From: Hypericum androsaemum
Taxonomy: Eukaryota > Streptophyta > Magnoliopsida > Malpighiales > Hypericaceae
Direction: 5' to 3'
Length of the DNA: 64,000 nucleotides
NCBI GenBank assembly: GCA_963995505.1
Contig: OZ023181.1
Location: 2,951,487-3,015,486, forward strand
Below, piece after piece: positions 35,376 through 48,205 of this stretch. A program made the translations under genes and the position numbers. Below the pieces are notes generated by a model. It saw only the letters and a program-made list of their open reading frames with translations. It was not told the origin of the DNA and searched no databases. Each line of letters starts with the position of its first letter. The first letter of the stretch is position 1.

Positions 35376-36230
35376 GGGAAAAGTCCACTTTCGTACCCTG
35401 TGGTATCGACCAAAATCACTTTAGTACCCTGTGGTAAAAAACCGATCAATCGAGTCATACTTATTCCAATTAACATCAAAAAGGGCCTCGGGCAGCTGCC
35501 CGGAGCTGCCCGAGCCTACCCGCCCGCTGCCCGGGCCACGTGGTCAGCCACGTCACCAATTCCTCCTCCTCCGATTTTCCTCCTCCTCCTCCTCCTCCTC
35601 CTCCTCCTCTCCTCCTCCTCCCCGCATCCCCCTCCTCCTCCGCCTCCTCCTCCTCCGAGTTCCTCCTCCGCGTTCCTCCTCCTCCTCCTCCGAGTTCCTC
35701 CTCCGCGTTCCTCCTCCTCCTCCTCCTCCTCCTCCTCCTCCTCCTCCTCCTCATCCCCGCATCCCCCTCCTCCTCCGCGTCCTCCTCCTCCCCGCGTCCC
35801 CCTCCTCCTCCGCGTCCTCCTCCTCCTCCTCTCCTCCTCCTCCCCACGTTGCCCTCCTCCTCCGCGTCCTCCTCCTCCCCGCTTCCCCCTCCTCCCCCGC
35901 GCCCCCCTCCTCCTCTCCTCCTCCTCCCCGCGTCCCCCTCCTCCTCTCCTCCTCCTCCCCGCGTCCCCCTCCTCCTCCTCCTCCTCCTCCTCCTCCTCCC
36001 CGCCTCCTCCTCCTCCTCTTGGTGACGTGGCGCCACGTCACCAAAATTGGTGACGTGGCTGACCACGTGGCCCGGGCAGCGGGCGGGTAGGCTCGGGCAG
36101 CTCCGGGCAGCTGCCCGAGGCCCTTTTTGATGTTAATTGGAATAATTATGACTCGATTGATCGGTTTTTTACCACAGGGTACTAAAGTGATTTTGGTCGA
36201 TACCACAGGGTACGAAAGTGGACTTTTCCC
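35376..36230. mobile_element. Mutator-like MITE filled with a (TCC)n expansion
   Basis: The exact 9-bp duplication AATATAATT (35367-35375 and 36231-36239). The ends GGGAAAAGTCCACTTTCGTA and their reverse complement are about 190-bp arms including TACCCTGTGGTA, GGGCAGCTGCCCG and CCACGTGGTCAGCCACGTCA. The start matches that of the 1879-3314 element, so both probably belong to one superfamily branch. All interior frames are translations of the TCC repeat. Confidence 0.9.
35565..36022. repeat. (TCC)n / TCCTCC-rich microsatellite
   Basis: Interrupted TCC repeats with periodic CCCCGCATCCCC / CCGCG insertions. They produce long spurious open frames of Ser/Pro or Arg/Glu on both strands. Confidence 0.95.
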
Positions 36231-36239
36231 AATATAATT

Positions 36240-38369
36240 TTGACCCATGTAGGACTTTTGAGTTTTCTCAACAAATATTAATAATAGTGTATTTTTAAAG
36301 AAACGAATTCGAAACCTCTTTGTTAAAATAACTCTAATTAGTTTATTTATTGGTGAATAGAGGCTTAATTATGTTTTTATTGATGATATAGGCTATCAAC
36401 ACTGGACTGAGCCCATTTTTCATTTTCTTAGGTTAGGATTTAGTAACCAGATGTTAGTGCCTACGTTGATGATTCTACACTGGACTGAGCCCATGTGTAA
36501 CCTATTCCAGAGTATCTGTTAGGTTGAAGATGACCCAGAAAAGTAAACCAATATTTTTTTTAATTTTTAATATTTGACTTGGAAAATTAATCGACTAGTC
36601 AAAAATAGTGTTATACAAACGATCAGAAAATGAAAAAAAAACTATATTTTTAAACAACGAGAATTGTAAATATATGTTAATATAATGGGGAGACAACAAG
36701 TTGGGCCTCAAGTCTGTTGTTCCTCTTCTTGCTGGGCCGATGGACCGCGTTTCTTTCCCGTGCAACTAGCTGAATCCTCAGCTCCAGGAAGCTTCCTCCC
36801 ATAATTGTTCTAACGAGATTCAAGATCCATTTTATTCAACTGATTCTTCTTGGAAGCACGAAAGCAAGTATTAAATTCGTTCAAATTTTAGTTTGTTGGA
36901 TTTTGTTTGAGGAGACGTGTTAGAAAAAATTTTACATCAGATATTGCAAGTGTGTTGGGATAGTAAAGTTTGAAAAATCGACCAACCTATTTCTTTGAGT
37001 TTTTAGGTCGGATATAGAGATTCTAACTTGATATTAAAGCTAATTGCTCTAACGAGACACATGGTAACATTGGTGCTCGCATGAACCCACTGAAAGCACG
37101 AGAGACCTGTCAAGCCCGTGCAAACTTTTGCTGGATGCACTTCGTTTGAAGAACGTATTGGAGAGAATCTTACATCGAAAATTACAAGCGTGTTGAACTA
37201 CTTCATAAATATGAAAGATTAACTCATTCATTGTCTTAAGATTTTGGGTAAAATATTACAATACTTTCTTCCGAACATTATCCTCTAAAGCTGATAAAAA
37301 AATACCAAGATACTAAAAATTACCTGGGTCCGGCACAAATAGTAATTCAAAGAAGCATTATGTTCTAATCTTTCCATTAGCCACCAACATCAATATTTTA
37401 AAACCCATGGTCGGATCACTGGCTGGACCAGCCCAACCACCACCCAGAAGAGAACCTAGTCAATTTTGTGCTTAAACCCGGGGAACAGTTGAGTTTCTCA
37501 TAATCCAGTTAGACCGCCCGATCGATAGAATTGACTAGTTCAACCAGAAATCAGAAAAAAAATCTCAAAAACACTCCAAATTTGACATCTAGAAACTCGA
37601 CTTCGAACAATGGTCAAGTCTAGGTGAGAGGAGTGTCTTTTTTTGTCGTTGAAGTGTATTTACCTTTTTTGAGAGGAAGTTGAAGTGTATTTATGGTAAT
37701 GGGTACATGGGCTTAAAATATAGTTTTAAATAGTAACCATACAAGGGCTCGACCTGGTTAGACCGGTTGAACCATAATCCAAAATTGAGTGGATTTTCTT
37801 AACCAAGCTCGGTCCTTACTCACAATTAAGGGTCCGACAATATTCGATTCTAAATTAATCGTTGTCCGTAATTATGACTACGATTTGAGAGTAAAGCGCA
37901 AGAAGAGTGGGTGTGTCGGCAAGGGGAAAACTGTAAAACAGGTCATTTTAGTCCTTTTTTAAGATTGTTCAACAACTAATAATCCAATAGCTGTTCCTCA
38001 AAAAAAAATCTAATAGGGCCAGAGAATTTTACCTGGACTAGTACATGAGAATATATTTGGCAAAGCAATTGTTTTGGTCTGAGTTATCCAGGTGGTTACA
38101 CCTATATGAATAATGTGGATCCTCCTTATCAAATGCACATGCACTGCTTGCTGCCAATTCAACGTTCCTTCGGCCAAGATTTTGGGTCCCATTAAAACAT
38201 GAACGAAAATTCTCAATACCCATATATTCTCTTTCTTTTATTTTTTCAGAAACTATTCGATGCTCGGACATTTATTGGATCGACTGATTCATGTTTGAAT
38301 TATAAGTGATTTGAAATGATGATAAAATTTTCAATGCCAAATGTTGTGTTCATAGAATTTGAAATATAA
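36240..38369. other. Intergenic, no gene seen
   Basis: AT-rich DNA with no supportable gene or bounded repeat. Confidence 0.4.
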
Positions 38370-38547
38370 GATGACGTTTTTCCAGTGCCGAAAAGGCAAG
38401 GAAGTTGATGGCGGCCATAACTATAAGGTCCTAAGATAGTGAATTTTTTTGTCAGGTATGTTCTAAACTGCATGAAAGACGTAACAATATGAACATTGTT
38501 TCAGAGATAGATTCGATAAAATAGACATATCTGTGAAGATGCGGACA
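38370..38547 (+). pseudogene. Decayed chloroplast 23S rRNA fragment (nuclear plastid DNA)
   Basis: The stretch contains CCAGTGCCGAAAAGGCAAGG, GGCGGCCATAACTATAA, GGTCCTAAGATAGTGAA and AAATAGACATATCTGTGAAG followed by ATGCGGAC. These follow the order of bacterial-type 23S rRNA (CCAGTGCCGGAAGG, GGCGGCCGTAACTATAACGGTCCTAAGGTAGCGAA, and AAATAGACATGTCTGTGAAGATGCGGAC). The nuclear 25S rRNA has a different sequence at these sites, and the AAATAGACATGTCTG stretch is chloroplast-like rather than plant-mitochondrial. About 45-50 nt appear deleted between AAGGAAGTTG and GGCGGCC. Changes are mostly C-to-T and G-to-A, as expected of an old methylated nuclear insertion. Confidence 0.85.
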
Positions 38548-39531
38548 ATATTTCTCTTTTATTTTGTTTTAGCTGCACACAACAGATATTTTCTTGCGGA
38601 TTCTTCGTCATATCATTGGCATCTAATATGCTCCATTGATTCATCCCGACCTCTCCAGTTAATGACTGATTAAAGAAATAACTCGAGAGGATCTCAATCT
38701 CCCTCCCGACCAAAAAAAAAAGTGGATCTCAATCTCCCATAATATCTCAACGTGTCTTGTTTTTCTCCTCTTGTCTACAATCTTCTAGTATCAGTTGATA
38801 TGTCTACCAACTGCTATTAATATACAATTCCGGAATGCCCGATTTCACATGGGGCGACTCTTGGTTGTCATGGTGTGTCTAATAGACCTCAATACTCGAT
38901 ACTTCTATTTTTCATATATAATATTCACGTTTTTCATTATCATATTCACGAATAATAAAAAGGTGATTGATAAAAGAAAATCTCTCTTGTGTGCATTAGT
39001 CATTCATAAAATTTGAATTTAAAAATGTTGTTAAAAATAATTCAAATGTTCTGCCGTTTCATTTTACCGTTGAACTAATAAGAATAGCGAATTCTCCTTA
39101 TTTTAATGCCATTTAACGGGAAAACGGGCCGTTGCTTTTCTTTGTCCAGACTCCAATATCATGTTTTAGGCAAAAACACGTACCGAAATCCCAGGTATCA
39201 GGCAGAAACGTGGGACTTGATCAGTAGTCAACCCAAGGATATTGACTCCAGTTATTGACTCCCCCAGATACGTTTCGCTTATACTATATCTTATTAACCA
39301 TATTTGTCATAAAGTTTTACCACAATTCATTACGAATTAGTCGTTTCATACGAATATGAGAAAATATACAGATGGTTATAAAATTTTCTTTTACATGTAT
39401 GTCAAAGGTGACTCTTTAATAACATCTTTACATTCAGACTTAAAATTTTAAAATTGTATATCTAAAAAGTTATTATTTAGATCAACTTTCATTGGTGACG
39501 TACTTAAGTCTTTGGTTCGAGGTTGTTACAT
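38548..39531. other. Intergenic, no gene seen
   Basis: AT-rich spacer between the plastid fragment and the LINE. No gene seen. Confidence 0.4.
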
Positions 39532-39546
39532 CCCTGTTTAATCCTA

Positions 39547-42500
39547 TTTTTTTGGGTAGAAATGGTGGGGTCATGCCCCTATATAAATACGAAAAATAAA
39601 TCAGACAACATCAGTCATACCCGCTAGCCAAAATCATGAGAAAATGATTGGAAAATCTACTAGCCTCAGTCACGATTATAGGATCCCCTCTGTCGAGGTT
39701 GCGGCCGTCGGCCTCAGTAAAATCCTCATGCGGTAAAAATCCAGTGGAAAAGCCCACGCTAGCAGAGAAAGAGTACCTCGGCAAGGTCAGAGTGATCTGC
39801 CTTGATGTTAACACTGTCAGAATGACCTGCCTTGACATTAACACCGCTAAGTCTGATCCAGATCCTCTTAACTCATCATCGGCCAATCTACTACATCGAG
39901 GAAGGCTAATGCCCCACAAATCATCTAAATACATCCCAGTACAAGAGCTCAAAGGTACATCCAATACTACATAATCATAAGAGACTCCTACCACATGCTT
40001 GGAGAGTGCATCCGCAACTCGATTGCCCTCCCGCCAGGTGTGCTGAATGTCGATCTCCTAATCTCTCGCCAAGAGCTCCCATGCTCTGAGGATTAAGGTC
40101 GCTAAGGGGTGGGCTCGGTCTACATCTCGTCTAATGCATAGGATGGCCAGGGATGAGTCTATCTCCATCTGGACTCCCAGGAAACCCATATCCCACGTGA
40201 GCTTGAATCCTATGACTAAAGCCCAGAGCTCAGCAGCCAAGGAGGTACTGCTACCGATGCCTTTGGCAAAACTGCATACCCAATAATCACCAGAGTCACG
40301 TATGACCCCACTAGCACCAGGAGGCCCCATGTTGTCCATCGAAGCTCCATATGTATTAAGCTTGACGAAGCCCTCGGTAGGACGCTGCCAGGAGACTAGG
40401 ATCTCGCATCTTGGGAGTAGTGAGTATTCTGGTCCGTTAGGACAAGAGCAAACTCCTGTGCTTGTGAGATAACGAGGGACGGGGTGTGCCCTGTAGTGGT
40501 GCCAGGCTGAAAGGCAAAGTCGCATCGCCATCGCCAGAGCCACCAGCATGCTGTTACAAAGGTCGTTGCCCAAGAAGGACCAGCCATGGAGCTAGCGGCT
40601 TATGAGATGTTGGCCTGTAGCCATCTGCGTGGGTCAGCCTCCGGGTAGAAGTCTCAGGGCAGCTTTGGTAGGAGGGCGGCCCACACTACCCTAAAGAACC
40701 TACAATCACGAGATATATGCATCAGAGACTCAAAAATAAAACCACATCTGGGGCACGTACCATCGTTCGTAAAGTGTCTCCACGCTCATTTCGCATTCGT
40801 CATCAGCCTGCCATGGCAGAAGAGCCAGGTGAATAGACGAATGCGCTCTGGTACCTGCAAGGCCCATATCCTGCTCTGGACCAGGTCAGCTGGTGGCATC
40901 TCTCCCTCCCTACATAACACTCCATATATGGAGCGAGTGGAGAAGTGCTCGTCCTGGGTAAGGCTCTAGGACATCGTATCCGGCCAGTCTGGTAAAACCT
41001 GTAAAAAAGCCGACATCAGAGAACTAATATGATGAGGAGGCAGAAAGGCCTCTAAACGAGCGATATCCCACCCACTCTCCGGAGACCAGTACTCGGCTAT
41101 CCATCGTCCGGCCTCCTCAGCAGGTAGATCGCTAAGTAGGTAGTTCCAGAGCGGGGATGAGGAGAGCAATGGGTCATCCCAAAAGGAATTCTGTAGCCAA
41201 TTTCCCATATTTCGGCATAAGCCGTGAGCGAGGGCCGGGCGGGCCTTTACCATGGCCTGCCAGGTTACAGAGGCTCCAAACTTTGGCTGTAGAAGGTCGA
41301 GGCCACCTCCATCCCTGCCATATTTGCCTATCAGGACTCTCGCCCAGAGGGGATCCTGAGACTAGAGGAATCTCCAGGGTAGCTTAGCAAAGGATGCCAT
41401 ATTGGCCTACTTCATTGAACGGAGGCTAAGCCCACCTACCTTCTTAGGGAGGCATAGGGTCATCCAATTAATGAAGTGCATACGCTGACGATCGGAATGT
41501 GGGTGGGTGCCCCATATGAAGTCGCGGATACAATTATACATATCCTCGCACAGAGGAGGGGGCATGAGGTCAGACTGGATCACATTTTCTAGGATAGAGG
41601 ATAGTACAAATCGTATAAATGTAATCCGACCTGCTCTGCTCAGCGTCCTCGCCTTCCAGCCAGCCATCTTGCCTTGAAGTCTCTCTAGGACATAGTGGTA
41701 GGTATGTCAGCATCCTCGTCGCAGAGCTATCGGGGCACCAAGATACTGGCCCAGATCCGTAGTCCACAAAATACCCATCACATCTCTGAGGTGGCTATCA
41801 AGCTCCTCTCTGACATTTTGGGAGACCATGAACTTGGACTTGGGAAGGCTGACTCTTTGGCCTGAGCTGGCATATAAAGTCACAAGGAGGTCCCGTACCA
41901 TGACTGCCTGGTCAACCATCGCCTCGCACATGAGGATCAGATCATCCACAAACATCAGTTGGGACAGAGGGAGGGCTTTCCGTGTCAACCTGATGGGGGC
42001 CCACCTTCCCTCCTGCACAAGTTGCTCTATGGCATGCGATAGTCTCTCCATGCATAGAACAACGAGGTAGGGGAAATAGGGTCGCCCTGACGAATCCTGC
42101 GGGATGATGAAAATGCCAGAGTCTTTCCACCATTTCAAAGAACTCGCATCGAGGTAGTCGAGACACACTCTATGATTCAGCCAATAAAGAAGCGCGAGAG
42201 GCCGGTCAGGAGGAGCCTCTTACGGAGAAAGTCTGAGCTGAGACGATTATAAGCCTTCTTCAGATTGAGCTTAATAACCATCCAACCTTTATGACCACCC
42301 ATGTGAGACATTAAGCGGATCGTCTCTCGAAGAATGACGATGTTATCTAACATATACCGTCTAGGGATAAAGATGGACTATGTCAGACTGACAATCGTAT
42401 CCAGAAAAGGCTTTATTCGGCCTACCAGTATCTTAGTAATGATCGTGTACAGAACACTACATAAACTGATAGGCCAGAACTGGGTCAAAGTCTCGGGAGT

Positions 42501-43865
42501 AGGGACTTTAGGGATCAGTGTAATTAGTGTGGTATTCAGGTAAAGAGGAAGTCGACTACAACAAAAAACTCCTAGACTTGAGTACAAACTGCATCACCAA
42601 CCACATTCTGACATTTCTGAAAGAAAACAGTCTCGTAGCCATCCTCATCGGGGGCTTTATAAGGCCCTATCAGGAATAAGCCATCGCTGATCTCCATGCG
42701 AGACGATGGAGTGCAAAGATTCGACATATGGTTTGCCTCCAAAATTGGGAAATCATTCTGATACGAAAAAACTGGTCTGCTCAAGTCCTCTTCTGTATAG
42801 AGCTTCTGAAAGTGCTCTATAGCCAGTATGTAGAGGGATTCTTGGTCCCAGATTCAATCTCAAGATAAGGATTAGAGACTGCTGATTCAGTTTTCATGCC
42901 GTCGAACAATGGTCGAGGTATGGAAAAAGCGAGTGTTACGGTCTCCATCCACAATCCAGTCCTCCCTGGATTTTTGCATCCAAAGAAGTGCCTCTTGATC
43001 AATGATGCCCTCGAGCTTTGAGGTCTCACTGTTCAATAATCGTTGAATTCCACCAAGCCTTGCCATACATCTATCCTTACGCCGAAGGATATGACCAAAC
43101 ACATCATAGTTCTACTGTCGTAGAGCCAGTGTAAGGGCCTCCAGAGCACTACTGGCGGTTGAAGTCCTAGGCCACTGAGAAACAAGAAAGGTCATGAAGT
43201 CGGTATGGAGGAGCCAGGCTGCCTGAAAGTAAAAAGAACGCTCCCTTCTAATTTCTCCTCCCCCAGATGGAAGTCGATGAGGATAGGGGAGTGGTCGGAG
43301 GCTAGCGGTGGGAGGTGCTTCACCATAACCTCGGGCCAACCAAGTCTTTAATCGCTGTTGCACAGCATGCGATCCAGACTCTTGGAGATCCGGGTAGAGG
43401 TCTCTCGGCCACATGACCAGGTGAATCTCGAGCCCACGTATCCTATGTCAATAAGACCAAGTGTGTAATTGTACTAAAAAAACCATAAATTCTAGTCCGA
43501 AAGGGTACCCGCACCTCCCTGACGCTCATCCAATGACGTGATGCTGTTGAAGTAGACACCCAGGATCCAAGGTCTTGTAATGGTGGAGTTAAGCATAGTG
43601 AGATGACTTTAGAGCCCTTGCCGATCCTGGGCCCTGGGGCTTGCATAAACAGCGATGAGCTGGAAGTCATCCCAATGGGATCAGACATCTACTTTGATAA
43701 ACTGGGTATCCTGAGTCAAGATAGAGATTCGAATAGCAGGCTCAGTCCAACAAAGCCAAATGCCTCCACTCCGACCAGTTGCCTCAACCCGCTTAATATT
43801 TGAGAAGCCCAGCTGATGGCACACCCGGTCAGCAGCCAAAATTTGGGGCTCAAGCTGATGGCACA
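39547..43865 (-). mobile_element. L1-type LINE, 5'-truncated and decayed, 4.3 kb
   Basis: The exact 15-bp duplication CCCTGTTTAATCCTA lies at 39532-39546 and 43866-43880, and a short A tail (T run at 39547) marks the 3' end. From 5' to 3' on the minus strand it has the middle of the endonuclease (about 43450-43865, RVEATGRSGGIWLCW), reverse transcriptase (about 41700-43000) with the catalytic motif FVDD at 41941-41952, the zf-RVT region (about 40700) and an RNase H domain (40058-40400, with LAAELWAL and EIDSSLA). First ORF and endonuclease start are missing. Frameshifts and stops split every domain. It belongs to the same family as 52541-55840. Confidence 0.9.
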
Positions 43866-43880
43866 CCCTGTTTAATCCTA

Positions 43881-44050
43881 CTTAATTACTGATAAAGCCT
43901 AAGGAATCAGATATTTACTAGACTAATTGTAAACGAGAAGGAACAATAATCATGTGCATCGCAGTCGCAGAGGGAAGAACACGTGGACCGGCAGAACCTT
44001 AGGAAGGGAAATAAATGAAAGGTTCAAAATGTCTACTTTAATTTCTTTTG
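43881..44050. other. Short spacer between two LINE insertions
   Basis: About 170 bp of host DNA separate two independent LINE copies inserted in the same orientation. Confidence 0.5.
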
Positions 44051-44061
44051 TTATTTATTTG

Positions 44062-46473
44062 ATTTTTTTATAGAATTAACGGTACTTCGTTATAATACTC
44101 GAAATTAAGATGGAAAGTCATTACACAAGATAGTCCATAAATCATGTGGAGGATGCGATTTCCAATTAGATGCACATTGTCTAATTCTAGACTTTGTGGC
44201 AATCCAATTGGCCATCTCATTCCCAGATCTAGGTATGAAAGATAAGTTATATTTAGCAAGCTTTCTTAAGGCTATTCTAGTGACTGTTGCCTCATTTTCA
44301 GACCCCCATTTAATCGACATCATCTTGCCATTGATGAAGTCAACAGCCACACCAATGCCAACACTTTGATCTTCGTTGTTTCACGTGGCATCACAGTTAA
44401 CTATCACCTCCTGAGGTTGAGGTGGAGTCCATCTTCGAACATGTGTTTGTCTGGAGTTATCAGCTCGCACATATGTCTTCGAGGACAGCCATTTAGTCCA
44501 GCCTATGTAGGCTCTCTTGACAGTTTTATTTAGATTTGGTGTTTGACCCTCGAACATGGCTTCGTTAAGTATCTTCCAAATCTACTAGCACAAAAAGACC
44601 ATATATGCAATCAGGTGATCCACATTTTGTCTCTTAAGATTTGAGAACATGTTGGTCAGCCACAACATGAAGCTATTGTGCTGACCAAACTCAACATTGT
44701 AACTCAGTAAAGAGTAGAACCATGAAACTTTAGCATGTGAGCAAATGACAAGAGTGTGCAAAATAGTTTCACTCCCCATATTGCATAAGGCACAAGTCTC
44801 ATCTCTTCCCAGATTTTTTCTCCACATAGTGTGTGCAGTAGGGATGCAATCAGAGGCTACCCTCTACATAAAGCTTCTAAGTTTCGGAGGACATCCAGCT
44901 TCCAAATTAATTTTCAGAAAGATGGGTCAGCTTGATCTGTAATAAACGAGGCAAATTGATTAGAGACTTGAGACTTGAAGTGGAGGTACCCAACCTTAAC
45001 TGAGAAGTCTCTAGTTAAAGCGGGTCTCCATACGATTTTTTCCTCCACATGATTTCGAGGGGTTTCAAATTTGTAATAGCTTCAATCTCTTGCACATTAA
45101 AGACCTCTATTAGTGTAGGAATATCCCAGACACCTGAAGAGACATTCACTAAATCTTTAACCAAACTCAGATTGGTGTCATCACGGTGTTCAGAAGTGAT
45201 CCTCCCTCGAGGTAAGGTGGGTAGCCATTGATCCTTCCAAATTTAAATCTTGGACCCATCACCAATTCTCCAGTGCACATCCTTCATGATCAGCTCTTTT
45301 CCCACAAAGATACTTTGCCATACCCAAGAGCTCCCATTGCCTTTACAAGCTTACAAAAGGTCAGTTCTTAGAAAGTATAGACCTTTTAATAACTTAGCCT
45401 AGAGCAAGTTAGTGTTCTTTAAAAGTTTGATGACTTATTTAGCTAATAAAGCATCAGTAAAGACTTCCATATCTTTAAATCCTAAACCACCAAGGCTTTT
45501 GGATCTGGTCAATTTCTTCCAACTCATCCAATGAATTGACTTATGATCTAAGTTCCCTTTCCACTAGAATTTAGCAAGAATGCTATTCAGACTGTTGCAA
45601 AAGCTTTTTGGGAATTTAATACATTGCATAGCGTATGTGAGAATGGCAGAAAGGACATCCTTTACCATAATCTCTCTCCCCGCAGAGGAGAGAAGATGAT
45701 ATTTCCATGACTGAGCTTTTGCAGTAACTTTCTCCAGCAAAAATTTTAGTACCTTAACTTTAGATCTTTCCTACATGAAAGGTAATCCCAAACATTTATC
45801 ATCATCTTTTAGCTCTTCCATATCCAGGATGCTCAGGATATCCAATTTGGTGTCAGTAGAGGTCCCACTGGCAAAAAGAATACGCGACTTTGAGAAGTTT
45901 AGATGCTGCCCAGAAACTTTTGCGAAAACAGAGAGGATTCTCTTCAAAGCTCTGGCTTCATCATGACTAGCTTGCCCAAATAGCAGGGTTTCATCTGCAA
46001 AAAGTATGTACGTGAGAGTAGGGCAATGTTCAGAGATTCTATAGCCTGAAATAACACCAAGCTGCTGATTCATATGGATGTATCTCGAAAAAGTTTCAGA
46101 GATAAGCAGGAAAAGGTAAGGAGACATGAGGTCCCCTTGTCTAATGCCTCTAGATGGAGTAAACCATCTGAGGATATTACCATTAAGCATCACAATATAG
46201 AAAATAGAGGAAATACAAGCCATCACACATCTAATCCATTTCTGGGAGAAACCAAGCTTTCGCATAACACAAACAAAAAAATTACAGTTGACCATATCAA
46301 AAGCTTTTTTCAAATCTAACTTCTGAGCCATGGAATTCTGATTCTTGTTTTTACACTTCTTAAGCCTATGAAAAATTTCATGAGCGACAAATATATTATC
46401 CTGAATACACCTCCCGCTAATAAAAGCACATTGTTGCTCATTCATAATCATCCCAATCCATCTTTTAAGCCTA
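44062..46473 (-). mobile_element. L1-type LINE, 5'-truncated, different family, 2.4 kb
   Basis: The 11-bp duplication TTATTTATTTG (44051-44061 and 46474-46484) and an A tail (T run at 44063) define it. The longest open part (45771-46451) is reverse transcriptase: QQCAFISGRCIQDNIFVAHE, KLDLKKAFDMV, GIRQGDLMSPYLF. The catalytic motif reads FADE (45990-46001) instead of FADD. Downstream are zf-RVT (44585-44827, CALCNMGSETILH) and the end of RNase H (44105-44350, FIPRSGNEMANWIA). It lacks the endonuclease and first ORF and is clearly inactive. Confidence 0.9.
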
Positions 46474-46665
46474 TTATTTATTTGGTTGGTGGTTGGTGCA
46501 AAGATCCGGCCAACGATCGTGCATGTGCAAAGATTGGTATGAAAGCTATTACTCTATTTTAGATTAATTGATTAAACGATATTTTGAGGTATTATTTTTA
46601 AATAAGTCAATTATACAACAGTATTGTTTCTTCTCCGTTTATAATGTTGCCATTAACCGAAAAAG

Positions 46666-48205
46666 AGATAAGTTCACTTTAGTACCTTGTAATTTTACAC
46701 TTTTCGTTTGGAGTACCATGTGGTTTAAAATTAGTATTTTAGTACCCTGTGGTTGACCATCAATTTTTTGGGCAAGTCTAGGGCAGCTGCCTGTCCAAAC
46801 CTGCTCGAAATGAAATCATTTTGAGATGACGTGGAAGACACGTGACGCCAAATATTTTTAAGTTAAAGCTGACATGTACATCGATAAATTACCAAAATAA
46901 TCCTAAATTATTTACAAAATTTCAAAAAATCCCTAAAGGCTTCATCATTGTCACCTCTCTCTCTCCCTCTCCCTCCCTCCCTCCCTCTCCCTCTCCCCCG
47001 CCACCCACCACCAACATCATAGTCCCAAATACATTTATTTCTCATTGTTCACATCTCCTTCACAACCAATTTCAAGTAACGTAGAAATCATCCCGAATTC
47101 CAACCAGTAACCACTTTTCTTACCCAAATCAGGAAATTTACCTTTGAAATTAACAATCCCCCATATGCAAATAAAAACCCTAATCTCCTCACACAAATTG
47201 TACCATCTAATCCTCAATCTCTGAAACCCAAATGGAAAGAAATAAGACTCTCGGGAGAGGCTTCGAAATCTGGTGTGCCGCTTCAGTGATTCTCCTAATC
47301 ATCATAATGGGTGAAGACGGCGTCAATGTGGAAGTGGCAGACGGCGGAGCCGAGGGAGATGAGAGCTGAGGCGACGGGTGTGAGAGAGCCCGCAGTATGG
47401 TGGGCCCACGAGCCAACCAGAAACTATCAACAAGAAGTTGAAGAGGAGGCCCAGTGTCTGGCTGGGCGACATCAGAGGCGACCAGGGACTTCTTTACGAC
47501 ATCGACGCCCATTCCTGGGCCCACAGAAACCAAAGCCAGAACCTTTCCGATTCAAGGACCCATGCCCTAACTAACCTGGAGGGAACCCTAGAGGAGGCGA
47601 AGCGGCCTCGGTCCAATTGTCCTGATGGGGTGGAGTTGTCGGGTCCTTCAGAAACAAAACCCATAAACAATCTTCCTTTGGAATTCTCTCCATCAGCATC
47701 GGTGAGTCCCTGGTCACCGGTGCCGTTAAGCATCAGGGTGGAGTTGTCGTCTTGATAGTTGGGTTTTATCTTTTTATTATTTTGCTAACTTTTTTATTTT
47801 GAATTTACAGATTGGAATGTTTTGAGGCCTTACTATCATTATTATGATGAGGAAGAGATGATCATGTAATGGTTGGATCTGATCTGATCGATCTGATGAA
47901 GAAGTGGAGAGTAGAGGGATGTTGAGGATGAGGATGAAGTTCATTTTTAAAAAAATATTAAAAAATGGGACTATTTTGGTAATTTATTATATACACGTTA
48001 GCTTTAACTTAAAAAAATTTAGCGCCACATGTCTTCCACGTCGTCTCAAAAACTACGTCGTTTTGGGCGGGTTTTGATGGGCAGCTGCCTTGGACGTATC
48101 CGAAAAATTGACGGTCAACCACAGGGTACTAAAATACCAATTTTAAACCACATAATACTCCGGACGAAAACCATGAAACTACATAGTACTAAAGTGAACT
48201 TACCC
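46666..48205. mobile_element. Long-TIR element related to the GGGAAAAGT group, with GC-rich core
   Basis: The left arm (TAAGTTCACTTTAGTACCTT, AGTACCATGTGGTTTAAAAT, TAGTACCCTGTGGTTGACC, GGGCAGCTGCC) is mirrored by the right arm (about 48015-48205, ending GTGAACTTACCC). Motif order follows the arms of the 35376-36230 element. The core (about 47200-47750) has frames on both strands (47207-47533 -, 47311-47755 +) without recognisable domains. The terminal duplication is unclear. Confidence 0.65.
46962..46997. repeat. CT/CCCT-rich microsatellite
   Basis: A pyrimidine run of CTCTCTCC and CCCT units inside the 46666-48205 element. Confidence 0.85.

Noticed and set aside
35361..36248. Several long overlapping frames of 160-230 codons on both strands
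   Set aside because: They are translations of a TCC-rich repeat in a MITE (Ser/Pro/Leu one way, Arg/Glu/Gly the other) with no domain and no conserved start.
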